Shown here: positions 33,984-41,607 of the stretch, in pieces | Numbering within the stretch: position 1 is the first letter of the stretch | Layout of the letters: each line of letters opens with the position of its first letter | Source of the DNA: Armatimonadota bacterium | GTDB lineage: Bacteria > Sysuimicrobiota > Sysuimicrobiia > Sysuimicrobiales > Humicultoraceae | DNA length: 64,000 nucleotides | Direction of reading: 5' to 3' | Assembly (NCBI GenBank): GCA_031081585.1 | Contig: JAVHLY010000006.1 | Coordinates: 38,374 to 102,373 of the forward strand | Made by a program: the position numbers and the translations under genes | The notes under the pieces: model-generated | Seen by the model: only the letters and a program-made list of their open reading frames with translations | Told to the model about the DNA's origin: nothing | Database searches by the model: none

Positions 33984-34424
33984 TCAGCCGGCCTTTGTGC
34001 GGAGGTAGGCGAGGACGCGGTCGGCGTCGCGGAGGGGGTTGACGCGCCTCCAGATCTGCTCCACGCGCGCCTCGCGGTTGACGAGGACCGTATCGCGGCT
34101 GAGGATTCCGAGGAATCGCCGGACGCCGTACGCGCGCGCCAGCGCTCCCTGCGGATCGGGCACCATCGTGAGGCCCGTGCGCTCCGCGAAGCCGCACTGG
34201 GCCTCCGCGCGGTCCGGACTCACGCCCACCACCGTCGCGCCAAGCCGCCGGAACTGGTCCGCGAGCGCCGCGTACCTGCGGGCCTGCAGGGAGCAACCCG
34301 GCGAGCCGGCCTTGGGGTAGAAGAACAGCACGAGCCATCCCGTCTGAGCGCGCTCCCTCAGGTCCAGCTCGTGGCCGACGGAGTCCCGCACCTGGGGCAG
34401 TGGAGCCGGATCGCCCTCGCGCAC
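33984..34424 (-). CDS. Peroxiredoxin, BCP/PrxQ-like
   Basis: The 146-residue thiol peroxidase has the peroxidatic Cys44 in FFYPKAGSPGCSLQARRYA. The PrxQ resolving Cys five residues later is replaced by Arg (CSLQAR); the only other Cys is Cys77 in RAEAQCGFAERTG, which may resolve or leave a 1-Cys enzyme. YGVRRFLGILSRDTVLVN is the usual distal segment. The GTG start lies 6 bases after a perfect TATAAT, so the transcript is probably leaderless. No Shine-Dalgarno exists. Confidence 0.88.
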   Translation of the reverse strand: MREGDPAPLPQVRDSVGHELDLRERAQTGWLVLFFYPKAGSPGCSLQARRYAALADQFRRLGATVVGVSPDRAEAQCGFAERTGLTMVPDPQGALARAYGVRRFLGILSRDTVLVNREARVEQIWRRVNPLRDADRVLAYLRTKAG

Positions 34425-34430
34425 ACCCCG

Positions 34431-34436
34431 ATTATA
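34431..34436 (-). promoter_or_regulatory. TATAAT -10 element directly before the peroxiredoxin start
   Basis: A perfect TATAAT on the minus strand is followed by 6 bases and the GTG start codon. Transcription beginning 7 bases after the hexamer would start at the GTG itself. No convincing -35 is visible at the usual distance. Confidence 0.65.
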
Positions 34437-34527
34437 GGCGGAGTCGCCGACGGCCCCCGGGGTCGCGCAGCGCGGCCTGAGGCATGCGCATCCGCCGCCG
34501 CAGCGGCGAGGGAGCGCATCCCGGCGG

Positions 34528-34533
34528 TACAAT
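34528..34533 (+). promoter_or_regulatory. TACAAT -10-like element of the VOC gene
   Basis: TACAAT lies 38 bases before the ATG, in the short divergent region shared with the peroxiredoxin promoter. It leaves room for a leader with the strong Shine-Dalgarno seen. The -35 is not recognisable. Confidence 0.4.
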
Positions 34534-34571
34534 ACAGGTGATCCGCGACGCAGCGAAGGAGGCGGGAGACC

Positions 34572-35024
34572 ATGCCGAAGTTCGTGCACGTCGAGATCCC
34601 GGCCGTGGACCTGCGCCGGGCGAAGGCCTTCTACGGCAAGCTCTTCGGCTGGTCGTTCCGGGATTTCGACCGTGACTACACGCTGATCCTGGACGGCGGC
34701 GAGACGATCGGCGGCATCTACCGCGTCCGGCGGGCCATCCCCCGGCCGGACCGCCGGCGGCCGCAGACGCGGGCCTACGTGGCGGTGGAGGACATCGACA
34801 CGACGCTCAAGGCGATCCGCCGCGCCCGCGGCACCATCGTCGAGGAGAAGCAGGAGGTCCCGGGGATGGGATGGTGGGCCGGTTTCGCCGATCCCCAGGG
34901 CGCCGTGCTCTACCTCTGGCAGCGCATGCCGCAGCGCGACGAGGCCGGTCGCCCGGCCACGGCGATGAACCTGGAGGAGGAGGGGCGCGAGGTCTCGCGG
35001 GAGGCGCAGCTGGTCAAGGGCTGA
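34572..35024 (+). CDS. VOC superfamily (glyoxalase-like) protein
   Basis: The 150-residue protein resembles the COG3324 branch of the vicinal-oxygen-chelate fold. It has FVHVEIPAVDLRRAKAFYGKLFGW seen in parts, AYVAVEDIDTTLKAIRRARG, and WAGFADPQGAVLYLWQ, which ends in the typical hydrophobic strand. Metal ligands would be His7 and residues in the later strands; the last Glu of classical glyoxalases is not obvious. Function is unknown. The ATG has GAAGGAGGCGGGAG upstream. It is divergent from the peroxiredoxin. Confidence 0.83.
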   Translation: MPKFVHVEIPAVDLRRAKAFYGKLFGWSFRDFDRDYTLILDGGETIGGIYRVRRAIPRPDRRRPQTRAYVAVEDIDTTLKAIRRARGTIVEEKQEVPGMGWWAGFADPQGAVLYLWQRMPQRDEAGRPATAMNLEEEGREVSREAQLVKG

Positions 35025-35098
35025 GTCCTGCGCCGGGTCCACGAAGCCCCGCGCCGCCGCATAGCGACCGCGCGGCACTCACCGGTGCCTCTCGGCGC

Positions 35099-36070
35099 TC
35101 ACCGGTGTACTTCGAGAATGTCGCCGTCCTCGAGGAGGTGGTCGCGACCGACCATCTGGCCGGCGTACTCGTCCCGGCCCCACAGCCGCGCGTAGCGCAG
35201 CTGCGCGGCAAAGTCCTTGTGGATCGCCTCGGCGGCGTCCAGCACCGTGGCCCCCCGCCGCAGGATGAACGGGGCGCTCAAGTCGGCCTTGCGGCCCGGC
35301 GGCTTGCTGTAGACCCGGATCACCCCCAGGCTCTCGAAGAGGGCGCGGCGCAGGGCCTCGAGCCCCTCCCCTGTGACGGGGGAGACTGCCACCACCGGCA
35401 GGCGCCCCCCCACGAACTCCCGCAGGAGGTCGAGGCGGACCGCCGCCCCGGGGGCGTCGACGTGGGTGGCGACGGTCACGGCGGACTTCCCCTCGTCCGT
35501 CGCCTGCGGCGCGCGCAGGGGGATGCGGGCCTCCTCCAGCAGCCGGAGCGCCGTCTCGGCCTGCCCCAGCACGTCCTCGTCCCCGAGGCTCAGGGTGAGC
35601 GCGACCGCGTCCGCCGTGCGGATGATGGCGTACAGCCACCCCTCGCTGAACTCCCGGGTGAGCGGCGGCAGGTCGACGAGCTGGATCTGCACGTTCTCGA
35701 AGGGGACCATGCCCGGCAGCGGCATGCGCGTGGTGAAGGGGTACGGCGCCACCTCGGGCTCGGCGCGGCTGAGGGCGCGCAGGAGGGCCGACTTCCCGCT
35801 GTTCGGCGGGCCGACGAGCACCACCTGACCGGCCCCCTCGCGTTCGACGTGGTAGAAGGGCTTCTGGCGGGCGGTGCCCCCCTTGCGCTGCATCTCCCGG
35901 CGGACCTGCGCGATGCGGCGCTTGATGTCCGCCTGCATCTTGTCCGTCCCCTTGTGCTTGGGGATGGTGGCGAGCATCTCCTGGAGGGCGGCCAGGCGGT
36001 CCTGCGGCGTCGTCGCCGCCTTCCACTTCTTCTCCGCCGCCAGGTACTCGGGGGTCAGGTTTGCCGGCAT
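35099..36070 (-). CDS. DRG/Obg-like GTPase with C-terminal TGS domain
   Basis: This 323-residue protein has a helical N-terminus (1-75), a P-loop domain and a TGS domain (about 250-323, IRVYSKPPGRKADLSAPF ... GQMVGRDHLLEDGDILEVH). The Walker A is GPPNSGKS at 87-94 and switch I lies at PFTTR. G3 reads DLPPL (133-137) instead of DxPG, and the G4 motif NKxD is replaced by THVD (202-205), so guanine specificity is uncertain. The domain order is that of the COG1163 (DRG) family common in archaea and some bacteria, where it is linked to ribosomes. It is a single gene with a weak GGGATGG ribosome site. Confidence 0.85.
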   Translation of the reverse strand: MPANLTPEYLAAEKKWKAATTPQDRLAALQEMLATIPKHKGTDKMQADIKRRIAQVRREMQRKGGTARQKPFYHVEREGAGQVVLVGPPNSGKSALLRALSRAEPEVAPYPFTTRMPLPGMVPFENVQIQLVDLPPLTREFSEGWLYAIIRTADAVALTLSLGDEDVLGQAETALRLLEEARIPLRAPQATDEGKSAVTVATHVDAPGAAVRLDLLREFVGGRLPVVAVSPVTGEGLEALRRALFESLGVIRVYSKPPGRKADLSAPFILRRGATVLDAAEAIHKDFAAQLRYARLWGRDEYAGQMVGRDHLLEDGDILEVHR

Positions 36071-36401
36071 CGTGCCATCCCGCTCAGCACCGAGCGATCA
36101 CGCCGCCCGTAGCCGCCGGCCGACGGCAGCCCACGCGCGGCCGCTGTTCCCATCTTCGTCGGCCGCACGCTTCCCGGGAAGAGCCCCGCCGTGACGGACA
36201 CCCGCCCGGCAAGGCGCGCTCCTGCTGAAGGGATGCCAGCCCGTTGGAGGGATGCGGGCCCCGCGCGGGCGGGCACGCGGCAGGAGCCGCGTGGAGGCGC
36301 AGGGGGGAAGCGTCCGAGCCCGCGCGGGGACCGGCGAGATCGGGGCGCGCCTCGACCCCGGGCGCCGCCGGGGCCCCCGGCGGCGCATCGTCACCGGCCG
36401 A
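36071..36401. other. Intergenic region of about 330 bases without a gene
   Basis: No coding frame with convincing bias and no known RNA could be recognised on either strand. The only distinct structure is the palindromic hairpin near its end, just after the DoxX gene on the minus strand. Confidence 0.4.
36362..36386 (-). terminator. Hairpin downstream of the DoxX gene
   Basis: GCGCCGCCGGGG and CCCCGGCGGCGC form a 12-bp inverted repeat around a single central base, 15 bases after the DoxX stop. The real loop would open a few central pairs. No T-tract follows. Confidence 0.4.
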
Positions 36402-36917
36402 TCAGCCGGTCTGCTGCGAGCCGTGGGCCGGCACGGGCGCGACGACTGTCGAGCCCACGACCACCACCAGCGCCAGGGCCAGCCCGGCGACCAGAATCGG
36501 GACGACCGGCAGCGTCCGGCCCAGGACCGAGTCCACCGCGTAGGCGCCGGGACCGGTGAGCGCCACGCCCGTCACCACCGTCAGGTTGGCCAGGGCGTAC
36601 TCCCAGCCGCCGTTCGCCACCCACGGCCCGCGGCCCCAGTGCGCCCGGGCGATGGCCATGAGCATGACGGCGCCGATCAGTACCGAGCCCACCGGGTTGA
36701 GGAGCCCGAGGGCGAAGAGCGCCCCGCCGAGCGTCTCACAGAGCCCGGCCACGAGCGCCCAGAGGCGCCCGGGGCGCAGCCCCAGCGACTCCATGTAGCC
36801 TGCCGTCCCGGCGAGCCCGTACCCGCCGACCCAGCGGGTGAGCTTTTGCAGCCCGTGTCCCATGAACAGTCCCCCGATCACGACACGGATCATGACGAGA
36901 CCGAGGTCAGCCGGCAT
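36402..36917 (-). CDS. DoxX family membrane protein
   Basis: The 171-residue protein has four membrane helices and the DoxX pattern: MIRVVIGGLFMGHGLQKL (with the typical G-H-G), ESLGLRPGRLWALVAGLCETLGG in parts, and GPWVANGGWEYALANL. An extra C-terminal helix follows (VVPILVAGLALALVVVVGS). DoxX proteins are linked to quinone or thiol redox stress. The ATG has GGAGGTGGGAGG upstream. An inverted repeat 28 bases before the start may be an operator. Confidence 0.88.
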   Translation of the reverse strand: MPADLGLVMIRVVIGGLFMGHGLQKLTRWVGGYGLAGTAGYMESLGLRPGRLWALVAGLCETLGGALFALGLLNPVGSVLIGAVMLMAIARAHWGRGPWVANGGWEYALANLTVVTGVALTGPGAYAVDSVLGRTLPVVPILVAGLALALVVVVGSTVVAPVPAHGSQQTG

Positions 36918-36944
36918 CGCCTCCCACCTCCTTCGCTGTCCTCA

Positions 36945-36961
36945 GTTGTCGTCCGGACAAC
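36945..36961. promoter_or_regulatory. Inverted repeat upstream of the DoxX gene
   Basis: GTTGTC-GTCCG-GACAAC is a 6-bp perfect dyad with a 5-base spacer, 28 bases upstream of the start. It lies where a repressor could cover the promoter or leader. The binding regulator is unknown. Confidence 0.4.
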
Positions 36962-37081
36962 GCCCCCCTGGGGAGGGGCAGCGGCGCGACGGGGGTAGCG
37001 CCCGGGGCGGGTGCACTCCCCGCCGCACCGCTCCACAGACCGGGCGCGCCCTGACGCGCGCCGGCCCACCCGTCGCGTCCG

Positions 37082-37513
37082 TCAGGCGCGCACCAGCTCC
37101 ACCGGGACCTTCTTGGGCAGCGCCGCCTGGACCACCGGGATGGTGATCTCCAGGATGCCGCCCACCCACCGGGCCTTCACCTGCTCGGCGTCGAGCCCCT
37201 CGGGCAGCTCCAGGGTCCGCTCGAAGCGCCCGTAGGCGATCTCCCCGAAGATGCGGTCGTCGGCCGGCACCTCCGGCCCGCGCCGCTCACCGGCGATGGT
37301 GAGCGTCGAGCCGGTCAGCCGGACGTCCACGCTCGTCGGGTCGACGCCCGCCAGCTCCGCCCGGACCACCAGGTGCCCGTCCCTGTAGAAGGCCTCGCAG
37401 TTCGGAGCGAACGCCACCGCCTCCGACCGCTCGCCGAAGACCCGCTGGACCAGGTTCATCAGGTCCCGCTGGAGCCGAAACAGCTCCTCGAACGGCGTGC
37501 GCCGGACCAGCAT
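37082..37513 (-). CDS. Hsp20 family small heat-shock protein
   Basis: The 143-residue chaperone has a short N-terminal arm (RTPFEELFRLQRDLMNLVQRVF in parts) and the alpha-crystallin domain: YRDGHLVVRAELAGVDPTSVDV in parts, LTIAGERRG, RFERTLELPEGLD and the conserved A-x-x-x-x-G-x-L element ARWVGGILEITIPV. The C-terminal I-x-I anchoring motif is absent or degenerate. It holds unfolding proteins. The ATG has AAAGGAGGTGAAC, among the best ribosome sites here, and an 85-base leader from a sigma70-like promoter. Confidence 0.94.
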   Translation of the reverse strand: MLVRRTPFEELFRLQRDLMNLVQRVFGERSEAVAFAPNCEAFYRDGHLVVRAELAGVDPTSVDVRLTGSTLTIAGERRGPEVPADDRIFGEIAYGRFERTLELPEGLDAEQVKARWVGGILEITIPVVQAALPKKVPVELVRA

Positions 37514-37601
37514 CGTCGTTCACCTCCTTTCCTGCGTTGGGTGACCGGCCGGGACGCCCGGGGGCAGGAGCCACCCAGGGCCCCGGAGCCTCCACCCATT
37601 C

Positions 37602-37631
37602 TTAAAAGGGGAACGGGGTCGATATTGTCAA
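37602..37631 (-). promoter_or_regulatory. Promoter of the Hsp20 gene
   Basis: On the minus strand TTGACA (37631-37626) and TTTTAA (37607-37602) are 18 bases apart, in a conspicuous AT-rich patch. No CIRCE element is present. Confidence 0.6.
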
Positions 37632-37676
37632 GGGGATTGGCTTAACAGTGCTCGCGGGCGGGCGCGGGGAAAGGGC

Positions 37677-38999
37677 TCAGGCCAGCCCGAACTCCTGGAG
37701 GAGGTGGCGCTCCACGTCCGCCGCCGCCTCCAGCATGAAGGCCTCGATCTCCTCCGGGGTGCGCGGGGCCGGCCGGTCAGCTGGCGGCGTCCACACCCGC
37801 GTGGCGTAGAACTCGAGGAAGGGCGAGATCGTCGGGAAGGGGTAGATGACGTAGACCTTCTTGCCGGTCGTGTGGGCGTGGATGACCTCGGAGAGGACCC
37901 CGAACGACATCTGGCTCGTCGGGTAGAAGACGACGTTCACGTCGCTCTGGTCGATCAGGCGCAGGTCGCGCACCACCGTGGCCCGCCCCAGCAGCAGCCG
38001 GGTGCGCTCGTCCAGCCCCTGCGCCCAGGCCCGCGCCTCCTCCAGCGATCCGGCCCAGGCGCGGATCTCCTCCCGCTGCTCCGGGGAGAACTGGGCGTCG
38101 AACTCCTCCGTGCCGATGCGGGCGAAGGCGGCGGCCTCCTCGTCCTTCACCGAGAGCGGGTCGAAGACCACGAAGTGCTCGCGCAGCCGGCGGGCAAACG
38201 CCCGCGCGGCCTCGATGAGGTGCCACAGCCCCTCGCGTCTCAGGTTGGTGATGGGGTAGCCCAGGTAGATGCGGGGCCTTTTAAAGCAGATGAGGTCGAT
38301 GAGGGTGCGGGTGGGCTCGTCGTGGGCGATCAGGTAGTGCGGCACCCGCTCGTAGGCGGCCAGCATGCGGGTGAGGAAGACCTCCTGCTCCTGCCACATG
38401 ATCAGCTCGCTGGTGGGGAGCTGGCCGCGCCACTGCGCCGTCTCGTGCAGGCGGCGGTGGATCTGGTAGACGCTGTCCACCACGGTGATGTAGAAGATGC
38501 CCTCCGGGCGCACCGGCGGGGCCAGCCGCAGCTCCGGGAGCATCTCCTGGACGGCGGTGGGGGCGGGCTGGGCCGACCGCCGGCGGGTCTCGTCGACGAT
38601 GAGCTTCAGGTAGTGGGTGTCGAGGCCCGGGATGAGGTGCCCCTTCCACCAGAAGCAGGCGTGGGTGACCAGGATAGTGGCCACCTCCGGGGCCCACAGC
38701 TCCGGGTCGTTCACCACCTCGGTGAGGACCACGGCGCGCAGCTGCTGCAGGGCCTCCGGGGCCATGTCCAGGATCGTCTCGGTGCTGATGTCCAGCCCCA
38801 TGTCCCGCGCCCGCCGCAGCATCAGGTCGCCCACGTCCACCAATCGCAGCCGCTTGATGGGCGAGGTCCAACGCCCCTCCAGCTGGGCGGACGCGATCAG
38901 GCGCTCGGCGTCCGCCACCACCCGCACCAGGTAGCCCGGGGCGCCGCCGGACTCGCGCACCTTGCCGCTGCCGCTGATGCCGGTGGCGATGACGATCAT
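37677..38999 (-). CDS. Adenylate-kinase-like / nucleoside-deoxyribosyltransferase-like fusion protein
   Basis: I do not recognise a named family for this 440-residue protein. Residues 1-235 resemble archaeal-type adenylate kinase: IATGISGSGK at the P-loop (Val14 replaces the usual Ser/Thr after Lys13), VDVGDLMLRRARDMGLD, and THACFWWKGHLIPGLD like the THA..KGYLPGLP of AdkA. Then come ITVVDSVYQIHRRL and a wqE helix. Residues 242-430 resemble the nucleoside 2-deoxyribosyltransferase fold: RIYLGYPITNL, FVVFDPLSVKDEE and SDVNVVFYPTSQMSFGVLSE with Glu371 where the catalytic Glu sits. Together these suggest nucleotide sensing, cleavage or transfer. It is the last gene of the M16/F420 operon, 25 bases after the enolase-superfamily gene. 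Confidence 0.6.
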   Translation of the reverse strand: MIVIATGISGSGKVRESGGAPGYLVRVVADAERLIASAQLEGRWTSPIKRLRLVDVGDLMLRRARDMGLDISTETILDMAPEALQQLRAVVLTEVVNDPELWAPEVATILVTHACFWWKGHLIPGLDTHYLKLIVDETRRRSAQPAPTAVQEMLPELRLAPPVRPEGIFYITVVDSVYQIHRRLHETAQWRGQLPTSELIMWQEQEVFLTRMLAAYERVPHYLIAHDEPTRTLIDLICFKRPRIYLGYPITNLRREGLWHLIEAARAFARRLREHFVVFDPLSVKDEEAAAFARIGTEEFDAQFSPEQREEIRAWAGSLEEARAWAQGLDERTRLLLGRATVVRDLRLIDQSDVNVVFYPTSQMSFGVLSEVIHAHTTGKKVYVIYPFPTISPFLEFYATRVWTPPADRPAPRTPEEIEAFMLEAAADVERHLLQEFGLA

Positions 39000-39024
39000 C
39001 AGTCCGCCCCGCCCGGGCCGGGCC

Positions 39025-40155
39025 TCAGCCCCCGGCCACGCGGAAGGCCCGCACCCGCTCCCAGTCCACCTCCAGCCCGAGCCCCGGGCCGGTGGGGAGC
39101 TCCAGCATCCCCTCCCGCGGCTCCGGGAAGGGGGTGGTGAAGATGTCGCGCAGGGGGTTGGGGATGAACATGGCCTCGTAGCTCAGCAGGTTCGGCACCG
39201 CCGCGGCCAGGTGGAGCGAGGCCAGGTGGGCCACGCCGGCGGAGAAGCCAGTGTGCGGGGCGTACGCCAGGTTGTAGGCGTGGACGAGGGCGCCCAGCCG
39301 CAGGGCCGCGGTAAAGCCGCCCACGCGGGCGATGTCGGGCTGGACCACGTCGATGGCCCGCCGCTCGATCAGGTCGCGGAAGCCGAAGAGCCCGAACTCC
39401 GACTCGCCGCCGGCCACCGGGATGGACTGGCGGCGGCGCACCAGCGCGTACCCCGAGACGTCGTCCGGCGGCACCGGCTCCTCGATCCAGGTGATGTCCA
39501 GCGGCTCCACCTCCCGGCACAGGCGGATCGCCGTGGCGGCGTCGTAGGCGCCGTTGGCGTCGAGCATGAGGGCCACCTCCGGGCCCACCGCCTCGCGGAT
39601 CGCCCGCACCGTGGCCACGTCCGCGCGCAGGCCGCCCTGCGCCTCGCTGCGTCCCACCTGCACCTTCACCGCCCGGTGCCCCTGCCGCACCAGTGCCGCC
39701 GCCTCGGCCACCATGTGGTCGGTGGCGGCGAAGTAGACCTTGGAGGCGTAGACCGGCACCCGTTCCCGTCCCACCCCCCGCAGGAAGCGGAAGAGCGGCT
39801 CCCCGGCGGCGCGGGCCAGCAGGTTCCACAGGGCGATGTCCACGCCGCTCATGGCCTCGACCACGAAGCCGCGCGAGTGGCCCCACCGGCGCAGCTGCCC
39901 GAACATCGCCTCCCACAGGCCGCCCACGTCGCGCGGGTCCCGGCCCAGCAGCACCGGGGCGAGGAGGTCCTCGACGACGGTGGCGGTGACGCGCGGGGCG
40001 CGGCGGGCGATGCACTCCCCCACCCCGTGCTGCCCGTCGTCAGTCCACACCTCCACCAGGGTGGCCACGAACGTCTGGAACGGGCCCATGGCGAAGAGGA
40101 TGGGCCGCTCCAGCCGGCCTGCCAGGGCGTGGGTGACGATGCGCTCGATCTTCAC
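39025..40155 (-). CDS. Mandelate racemase / muconate lactonizing enzyme family protein
   Basis: This enolase-superfamily enzyme has 376 residues. Metal ligands are Asp199 (LMLDANGAYD), Glu225 (WIEEPVPPDD) and Glu251 (GGESEFG). A His-Asp dyad of the mandelate-racemase subgroup is present as Asp274 (VVQPDIARVGG) and His301 (YAPHTGFSAG). The KxK motif at the end of the second barrel strand is K164-V-Q166, so the usual second Lys base is missing. This points to an acid-sugar dehydratase-like or unknown reaction. The GTG overlaps the cofE stop (GTGA), making the gene translationally coupled to F420 synthesis. Confidence 0.85.
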   Translation of the reverse strand: MKIERIVTHALAGRLERPILFAMGPFQTFVATLVEVWTDDGQHGVGECIARRAPRVTATVVEDLLAPVLLGRDPRDVGGLWEAMFGQLRRWGHSRGFVVEAMSGVDIALWNLLARAAGEPLFRFLRGVGRERVPVYASKVYFAATDHMVAEAAALVRQGHRAVKVQVGRSEAQGGLRADVATVRAIREAVGPEVALMLDANGAYDAATAIRLCREVEPLDITWIEEPVPPDDVSGYALVRRRQSIPVAGGESEFGLFGFRDLIERRAIDVVQPDIARVGGFTAALRLGALVHAYNLAYAPHTGFSAGVAHLASLHLAAAVPNLLSYEAMFIPNPLRDIFTTPFPEPREGMLELPTGPGLGLEVDWERVRAFRVAGG

Positions 40156-40910
40156 CGGTACAGGTCCTCCTCCACCGGCCGCACCAGCTGGCGCGCGCGG
40201 CCGTCGCCCGGGGGGAGGCGGGCGCCGCGCACCAGGACCACCGGCGTCCCCTCGTCGCTCTGCCCCTGCAGCAGCCCCGCCGCCGCGGCCAGCTCGTCGG
40301 CGACGGCCTCCACGCTGGTGCGCAGGACGTAGCCGTAGCGGTCGCGCCGTCCCACGTAGCTGAGGAGCGGCGCGAATCCGGCCAGGCCGATGGCCACGCC
40401 CACCGCCCCCTCCCGGTGGGGGCGGCCGTGGCTGTCGCTCACCACCACGCCCACGTCCACCCCGAAGCGCGCCCGCATCGCCTCGCGCAGGCCCGCCGCC
40501 GAGCGGTCGGGGTCGAGGGGCAGCAGGCTGACCACGTCCTCGCTGCCGGCCACGTTGGAGTGGTCCACCCCGGCATTGGCGCAGATGAACCCCAGCCGGT
40601 GCTCGGCGATGATCAACCCCGGGCGGCGCCGGTTGATGGCGCGCGACTCCCGCAGGACCACCTCCACCAGGCGCGGGTCCTTGCCGGTCTCCGCCGCCAG
40701 CGCCAGGGCCTCCCGCCCGGGGGTGACCTCGCGTAGGTCGGCGATGCGCCCCTCCGCCTTCGAGACCACCTTCTGGGCCACCACCAGCACGTCGCCGTCG
40801 GCGGGGACGATCCCGCAGGCGGCCAGCGCGTCGGCGATGAGGGCGGCCAGGTCCATCCCCGGCCGCACCTCCGGGAAGGGCTCCAGGGCCCACAGCGTCA
40901 GGATGCGCAT
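40152..40910 (-). CDS. cofE: Coenzyme F420-0:L-glutamate ligase CofE
   Basis: CofE/FbiB-type ligase adds gamma-linked glutamates to F420-0 with GTP. The 252 residues show DVLVVAQKVVSKAEGR, the metal/GTP segment ICANAGVDHSNV, LLPLDPDRSA, VVVSDSHGRPHREGAVGVAIG in parts, and YVGRRDRYGYVL. No nitroreductase-like FbiB domain is fused. It lies 13 bases after npdG and overlaps the enolase-superfamily gene. cofC, cofD, cofG and cofH are not in the window. The presence of cofE with npdG implies that this bacterium makes and uses F420. Confidence 0.93.
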   Translation of the reverse strand: MRILTLWALEPFPEVRPGMDLAALIADALAACGIVPADGDVLVVAQKVVSKAEGRIADLREVTPGREALALAAETGKDPRLVEVVLRESRAINRRRPGLIIAEHRLGFICANAGVDHSNVAGSEDVVSLLPLDPDRSAAGLREAMRARFGVDVGVVVSDSHGRPHREGAVGVAIGLAGFAPLLSYVGRRDRYGYVLRTSVEAVADELAAAAGLLQGQSDEGTPVVLVRGARLPPGDGRARQLVRPVEEDLYR

Positions 40911-40923
40911 CGGCTCGGCGGCC

Positions 40924-41607
40924 TCACGAGGTCGGCGGGGCGGCCGGCGGGGTGGAGCGCGGCGCCAGGTTAGTCAGGCGCACCCCGACGGCACGCCGGC
41001 GGCGCACGGCCAGGGCCGTCACCAGCGCCCCGAACCCCTCGAGCGCGCGCGCCGCCGCCAGCGGCCCGCAATCCACCGGCCGGCCGCCGAAGGCCTCGAC
41101 CAGCCCGGCCACCGCGGCCCGCGCCCCGTCGTCGTCCCCGCACAGGAGGACGTCCTGGTCGAGCGGCCGCTCCGGGCGCCCCAGCGTCGAGGCGGCCACG
41201 GTGTGGAAGCCGGCCACCACGCGGGCGGTGGGCGCGGCCGCCTGCGTCTCCTCGGCGAAGGCGCGCGCCGCGGGCGGCGCGAGGCCCCCCGGGACTTCCG
41301 GCGCAAACGGCACCGTCACGTCCAGCACCAGCCGGCCGTCGAGCAGCGGAGCGACCTCGCGCAGGACGGCGGCGTGGGCCTCCCAGGGGACGGCTACGAC
41401 CACCAGGTCGGCCGCACGCACCGCCTCGACGTTGCCCGCCCCGCGCACCGCCGGACGCTCCAGCGCCGCGGCCGCCGCAGCGCCCCGGGCCGGATCGCGG
41501 GAGCCGATCACCACCGACCAGCCGGCTGCGACCGCCCGGAGGGCGAACCCCCGGCCGAATGGTCCGGTGCCTCCGACGAGCCCGACCGTGCGTCCCGAAA
41601 GGGTCAT
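40924..41607 (-). CDS. npdG: NADPH-dependent F420 reductase
   Basis: The 227-residue Rossmann protein matches F420H2:NADP oxidoreductase: VGLVGGTGPFGRGFALR (dinucleotide loop), VVIGSRDPARG (NADP phosphate recognition by Ser-Arg), DLVVVAVPWEAH, VLDVTVPF and VVAGFHTVAASTLG. It shuttles hydride between NADPH and F420. The ATG overlaps the stop of the M16 gene upstream (ATGA). It precedes cofE by 13 bases. The Pro/Ala-rich C-terminal tail is not conserved. Confidence 0.92.
   Translation of the reverse strand: MTLSGRTVGLVGGTGPFGRGFALRAVAAGWSVVIGSRDPARGAAAAAALERPAVRGAGNVEAVRAADLVVVAVPWEAHAAVLREVAPLLDGRLVLDVTVPFAPEVPGGLAPPAARAFAEETQAAAPTARVVAGFHTVAASTLGRPERPLDQDVLLCGDDDGARAAVAGLVEAFGGRPVDCGPLAAARALEGFGALVTALAVRRRRAVGVRLTNLAPRSTPPAAPPTS

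Noticed and set aside
37514..37600. RNA thermometer in the Hsp20 leader
   Set aside because: UCACC could pair with GGUGA of the ribosome site, but the stem is only 5 bp with a 15-base loop and does not match ROSE or fourU elements.
37620..37650. CIRCE element upstream of Hsp20
   Set aside because: TTAACAGTGCTC looks superficially like a half site, but the TTAGCACTC-N9-GAGTGCTAA repeat is absent.
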